From NCBI GenBank assembly GCA_052400685.1, contig JBQTGJ010000002.1: 64,000 bases of DNA. One strand, given 5' to 3'. A program made the translations under genes and the position numbers. The DNA is from CAZHHH01 sp052400685. Its GTDB lineage: Bacteria; Bacteroidota; Bacteroidia; Bacteroidales; Marinilabiliaceae. The notes under the pieces are model-generated. The model was not told the DNA's origin. It worked only from the letters and a program-made list of their open reading frames with translations, and searched no databases. Positions 61,402 to 64,000 of the stretch are shown in pieces. Within the stretch, counting starts at the first letter, position 1. The number at the start of each line of letters is the position of its first letter.

Positions 61402-63960
61402 TCAACCGCATTTTGAGGAACCGCAGTTTTGACAAATCAAACACCCCTCCTGATACACCAGGTGGTCCGAATTACAATTTTCGCAATGGCCTTTCTTTGC
61501 TTTGGTGCCATTGGGAATGTATTTTTTAAGTGCTCTTTCCACTCCATTCTTCCAGTTGTTAATGTTCTCATTATCCAACTGAAGCCCTGCAACTAAATTT
61601 ATAACGTCTTCGATAGGCATCCCATGACGCAAAACGCCGGAAATCAATTTGGCATAATTCCAAAACTCCTTATTAAACTTAAATGATAAACCTTCAATAG
61701 TTGTTTTATACCCACGTTTATTCACATATTGAAAATCGTAACGACTGGTACCATCCTCATCCCGATTTTTAATGATGCTACCTTTTAGCACAGATTTAGG
61801 GAGGAGAATTCCTTCATCATCGTCAGCCAGTCCGGTAAATATTTCGTAAGGCCGATCATCAAGCAATCCAACAAAAGCAATCCACTTCTCTTTGTTATTC
61901 TGGAAACGCACAACATCAGCTTCTAATATCTGGGGCCTTTTTTTAGAAAATCTGCCGGCTTCATCGGTTTTTTTCTCATTATTGGCAATCAGCACACCTG
62001 ACCGGCTGCCATCCCGATAAACGGTAACCCCCTTACAGCCACTCTTCCAGGCTTCAACATACAACTGCCCAACCAAATCTTCGGTAGCCGTTGATGGCAG
62101 GTTTATAGTCACACTAATAGAATGATCCACCCACTTTTGTACATCCCCCTGCATACGTACTTTACTGAGCCAATCCACATCGTTGGAAGTCGCCTTATAA
62201 TAGGGCGATTGCTTCACCAAATCATCAATCTCTTCCTGGGTATAATTATTTCTACGTTCAAAACCATTGGCATCCATCCATATTAAAAACTTATGATGAA
62301 ATACGGTATATTCCTCCCAGCTGTCGCCCACCTCATCCACAAAATCAACACGCACTTGAGGATCATTGGGATTCACTTTTCGTCTGCGTTTGTATACCGG
62401 CAAAAAGACAGGTTCAATGCCACTACTGGTCTGAGTCATCAAACTCGTAGTTCCGGTAGGAGCAATAGTCAATAAAGCGATGTTACGCCGTCCATATTTA
62501 GACATACGCTGATAAAGTGCCGGGTCGGCATCCTTAATACGATTGATAAAAGGATTATTTTTCTCTCTTTCTGAATTATAGATTGGGAAAGCGCCCCTTT
62601 CCTTAGCCATCTGCACAGATGCACTATAAGCAGACAATGCCAGTTTCTGATGAACTTCCACCGAAAACTCTGTGGCAATATCACTGCCATAACGTAACCC
62701 AAGGGCTGCCAACATATCACCTTCACCTGTTATACCAACACCTGTACGACGCCCTTCGGCAGCCTTATGCCGTATATTCAACCATAAATTTTTCTCTACT
62801 CTTTTAATCTCTTCCTCTTCCGGATCTTTGTTAATTTTATCAAGAATCGCATCGATTTTTTCAAGCTCCAGATCAATAATGTCGTCCATGATACGCTGCG
62901 CATATCCTACGTGTTCGCTAAATTTTTCGAAATTAAACCGGGCTTTTGGCGTAAAAGGATTCTCAACATAAGAATAAAGATTCACAGCCAACAAACGACA
63001 ACTATCGTATGGGCACAATGGAATTTCACCACAAGGATTAGTACTCACTGTTTTGTAACCCAAATCGGCATAGCAATCGGGTACCGATTCTCGGATAATG
63101 GTATCCCAAAAAAGAATACCGGGTTCTGCTGACTTCCATGCATTGTGAACAATCTTATGCCATAATTCCTGAGCCTCCACCGATTTTTTATATTTTGGAT
63201 TCTTTGAATCGATAGGATATTGCTGCACATAAGAACGTTCTTCAATAACTGAATGCATAAAATCATCGTCGATTTTAACCGATACATTCGCGCCTGTCAC
63301 TTTCCCCTGCTCCAGCTTCGCATCAATGAATCTTTCTGAATCGGGATGCTTAATGGAAACACTCAACATTAATGCACCACGACGGCCATCCTGGGCCACT
63401 TCACGTGTCGAATTAGAAAAACGTTCCATGAAAGGAACAACGCCTGTAGATGTCAAGGCAGAATTCTTAACAGGAGAACCTTTAGGACGAATATGGGACA
63501 AATCATGCCCCACTCCACCACGACGTTTCATCAGTTGTACCTGCTCCTGATCAACCTTCATTATACCACCATAGGAGTCAGATTCACCTTGATTACCAAT
63601 CACAAAACAGTTGGATAACGACCCAACCTGATATTCGTTTCCAATACCAGCCATAGGACCGCCCTGCGGAACAATATAATTAAACCCCTTAAAGAGTGAA
63701 TATATTTTTTCAACAGACATTGGATTGGGATAACGGCTTTCGATACGAGCCACTTCGCGTGCCAATCGCCAATGCATATCATCCGGTGTCAACTCATACA
63801 AGTTACCCTCCGAATCTTTTAACGCATATTTATTGACCCAAACCCGAGCTGCCAATTCATCCCCTTTAAAATAATTCAATGCAGCATTGAAAGCCTCTTC
63901 ATTTGTAAACATCTTTTCAACGATATTTGCGGCCCCTTGTTTCTTTACATCTACTTCCAT
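61402..63960 (-). CDS. nrdJ: Adenosylcobalamin-dependent (class II) ribonucleotide reductase
   Basis: The 852-aa protein belongs to the B12-dependent reductases that make deoxynucleotides with or without oxygen. The substrate-site cysteine is in SLSNCFVIGN (C118), and TNPCGEIPLC (near 311) carries the loop with the radical cysteine. IAPTGTTSLM and EPVFLPVYKRRR follow the family. The tail is a cysteine-rich zinc-ribbon-like module (CENCNSDH, CLICQNCGSSKCG), usual in the long forms and possibly involved in re-reduction. The ATG at 63960 leaves only 40 bases upstream, so any cobalamin riboswitch would lie outside the window. Confidence 0.93.
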   Translation of the reverse strand: MEVDVKKQGAANIVEKMFTNEEAFNAALNYFKGDELAARVWVNKYALKDSEGNLYELTPDDMHWRLAREVARIESRYPNPMSVEKIYSLFKGFNYIVPQGGPMAGIGNEYQVGSLSNCFVIGNQGESDSYGGIMKVDQEQVQLMKRRGGVGHDLSHIRPKGSPVKNSALTSTGVVPFMERFSNSTREVAQDGRRGALMLSVSIKHPDSERFIDAKLEQGKVTGANVSVKIDDDFMHSVIEERSYVQQYPIDSKNPKYKKSVEAQELWHKIVHNAWKSAEPGILFWDTIIRESVPDCYADLGYKTVSTNPCGEIPLCPYDSCRLLAVNLYSYVENPFTPKARFNFEKFSEHVGYAQRIMDDIIDLELEKIDAILDKINKDPEEEEIKRVEKNLWLNIRHKAAEGRRTGVGITGEGDMLAALGLRYGSDIATEFSVEVHQKLALSAYSASVQMAKERGAFPIYNSEREKNNPFINRIKDADPALYQRMSKYGRRNIALLTIAPTGTTSLMTQTSSGIEPVFLPVYKRRRKVNPNDPQVRVDFVDEVGDSWEEYTVFHHKFLIWMDANGFERRNNYTQEEIDDLVKQSPYYKATSNDVDWLSKVRMQGDVQKWVDHSISVTINLPSTATEDLVGQLYVEAWKSGCKGVTVYRDGSRSGVLIANNEKKTDEAGRFSKKRPQILEADVVRFQNNKEKWIAFVGLLDDRPYEIFTGLADDDEGILLPKSVLKGSIIKNRDEDGTSRYDFQYVNKRGYKTTIEGLSFKFNKEFWNYAKLISGVLRHGMPIEDVINLVAGLQLDNENINNWKNGVERALKKYIPNGTKAKKGHCENCNSDHLVYQEGCLICQNCGSSKCG

Positions 63961-64000
63961 TATTTAATTTACTGTTAAGCTGAAGGTTAATATTTTTTAA

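Overview
The window looks like chromosomal DNA of a Bacteroidota bacterium, probably a marine-type, gliding-capable member of the Bacteroidales/Marinilabiliales. The evidence is an intact SprA next to RuvA and GcvH, a RicT-GldH pair, an S46 dipeptidyl-peptidase, a bifunctional Fkp, GlnRS beside GluRS, many lipoproteins, and repeated upstream matches to the Bacteroidota -7 promoter element TAnnTTTG. No rRNA, tRNA, CRISPR, IS transposase or phage gene was recognised.

Layout. 0-2 kb: an NtrC-type response regulator with degenerate sigma-54 contact motifs, then gcvH. 2.3-14.5 kb (minus strand): trmB, an alkyltransferase-like protein, ruvA and sprA, preceded by holB, ricT and gldH; this holds outer-membrane secretion/gliding genes among DNA and RNA maintenance genes. 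14.8-23.4 kb: orphan histidine kinase, radical SAM protein, glycosyltransferase, small membrane protein, CHAD protein, DUF3108 protein, Ig-like lipoprotein and a coiled-coil membrane protein. 23.4-32.4 kb: metA (predicted acetyl-CoA type), a TetR regulator, rnr, then cysS, a glutaminyl-cyclase-like lipoprotein and rnhB, and a type II NADH dehydrogenase. 32.4-38.1 kb: a gene-poor stretch with a 21-bp tandem repeat, dispersed repeats, three small lipoproteins, an MscS channel and a NYN/OST-HTH protein. 38.2-43.6 kb: S46 peptidase, MarC protein, RNase HI, and a TPR protein with a degenerate LytS-like end. 44-57 kb: GH2 beta-galactosidase, DUF5686 outer-membrane protein, glnS, waaA and fkp. 57-64 kb: GH3 beta-glucosidase, gltX and a class II ribonucleotide reductase.

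The most striking unexplained structure is a family of diverged intergenic repeats, at least 13 copies in 64 kb. Complete copies are about 146 bp and have near-matching inverted ends that start and finish at TA, which suggests a non-autonomous MITE-like element. Two head-to-tail pairs lie at 43.7-44.0 and 53.7-54.0 kb in opposite orientations. The block from about 44 to 57 kb also appears to have strand composition opposite to both flanks, as if inverted.

Much of the window is housekeeping. Other points of interest are several conserved folds that have lost hallmark residues (NtrC-like regulator, O6-alkylguanine transferase-like protein, LytS-like C-terminus) and residue-level specificity predictions for MetA and the S46 peptidase.
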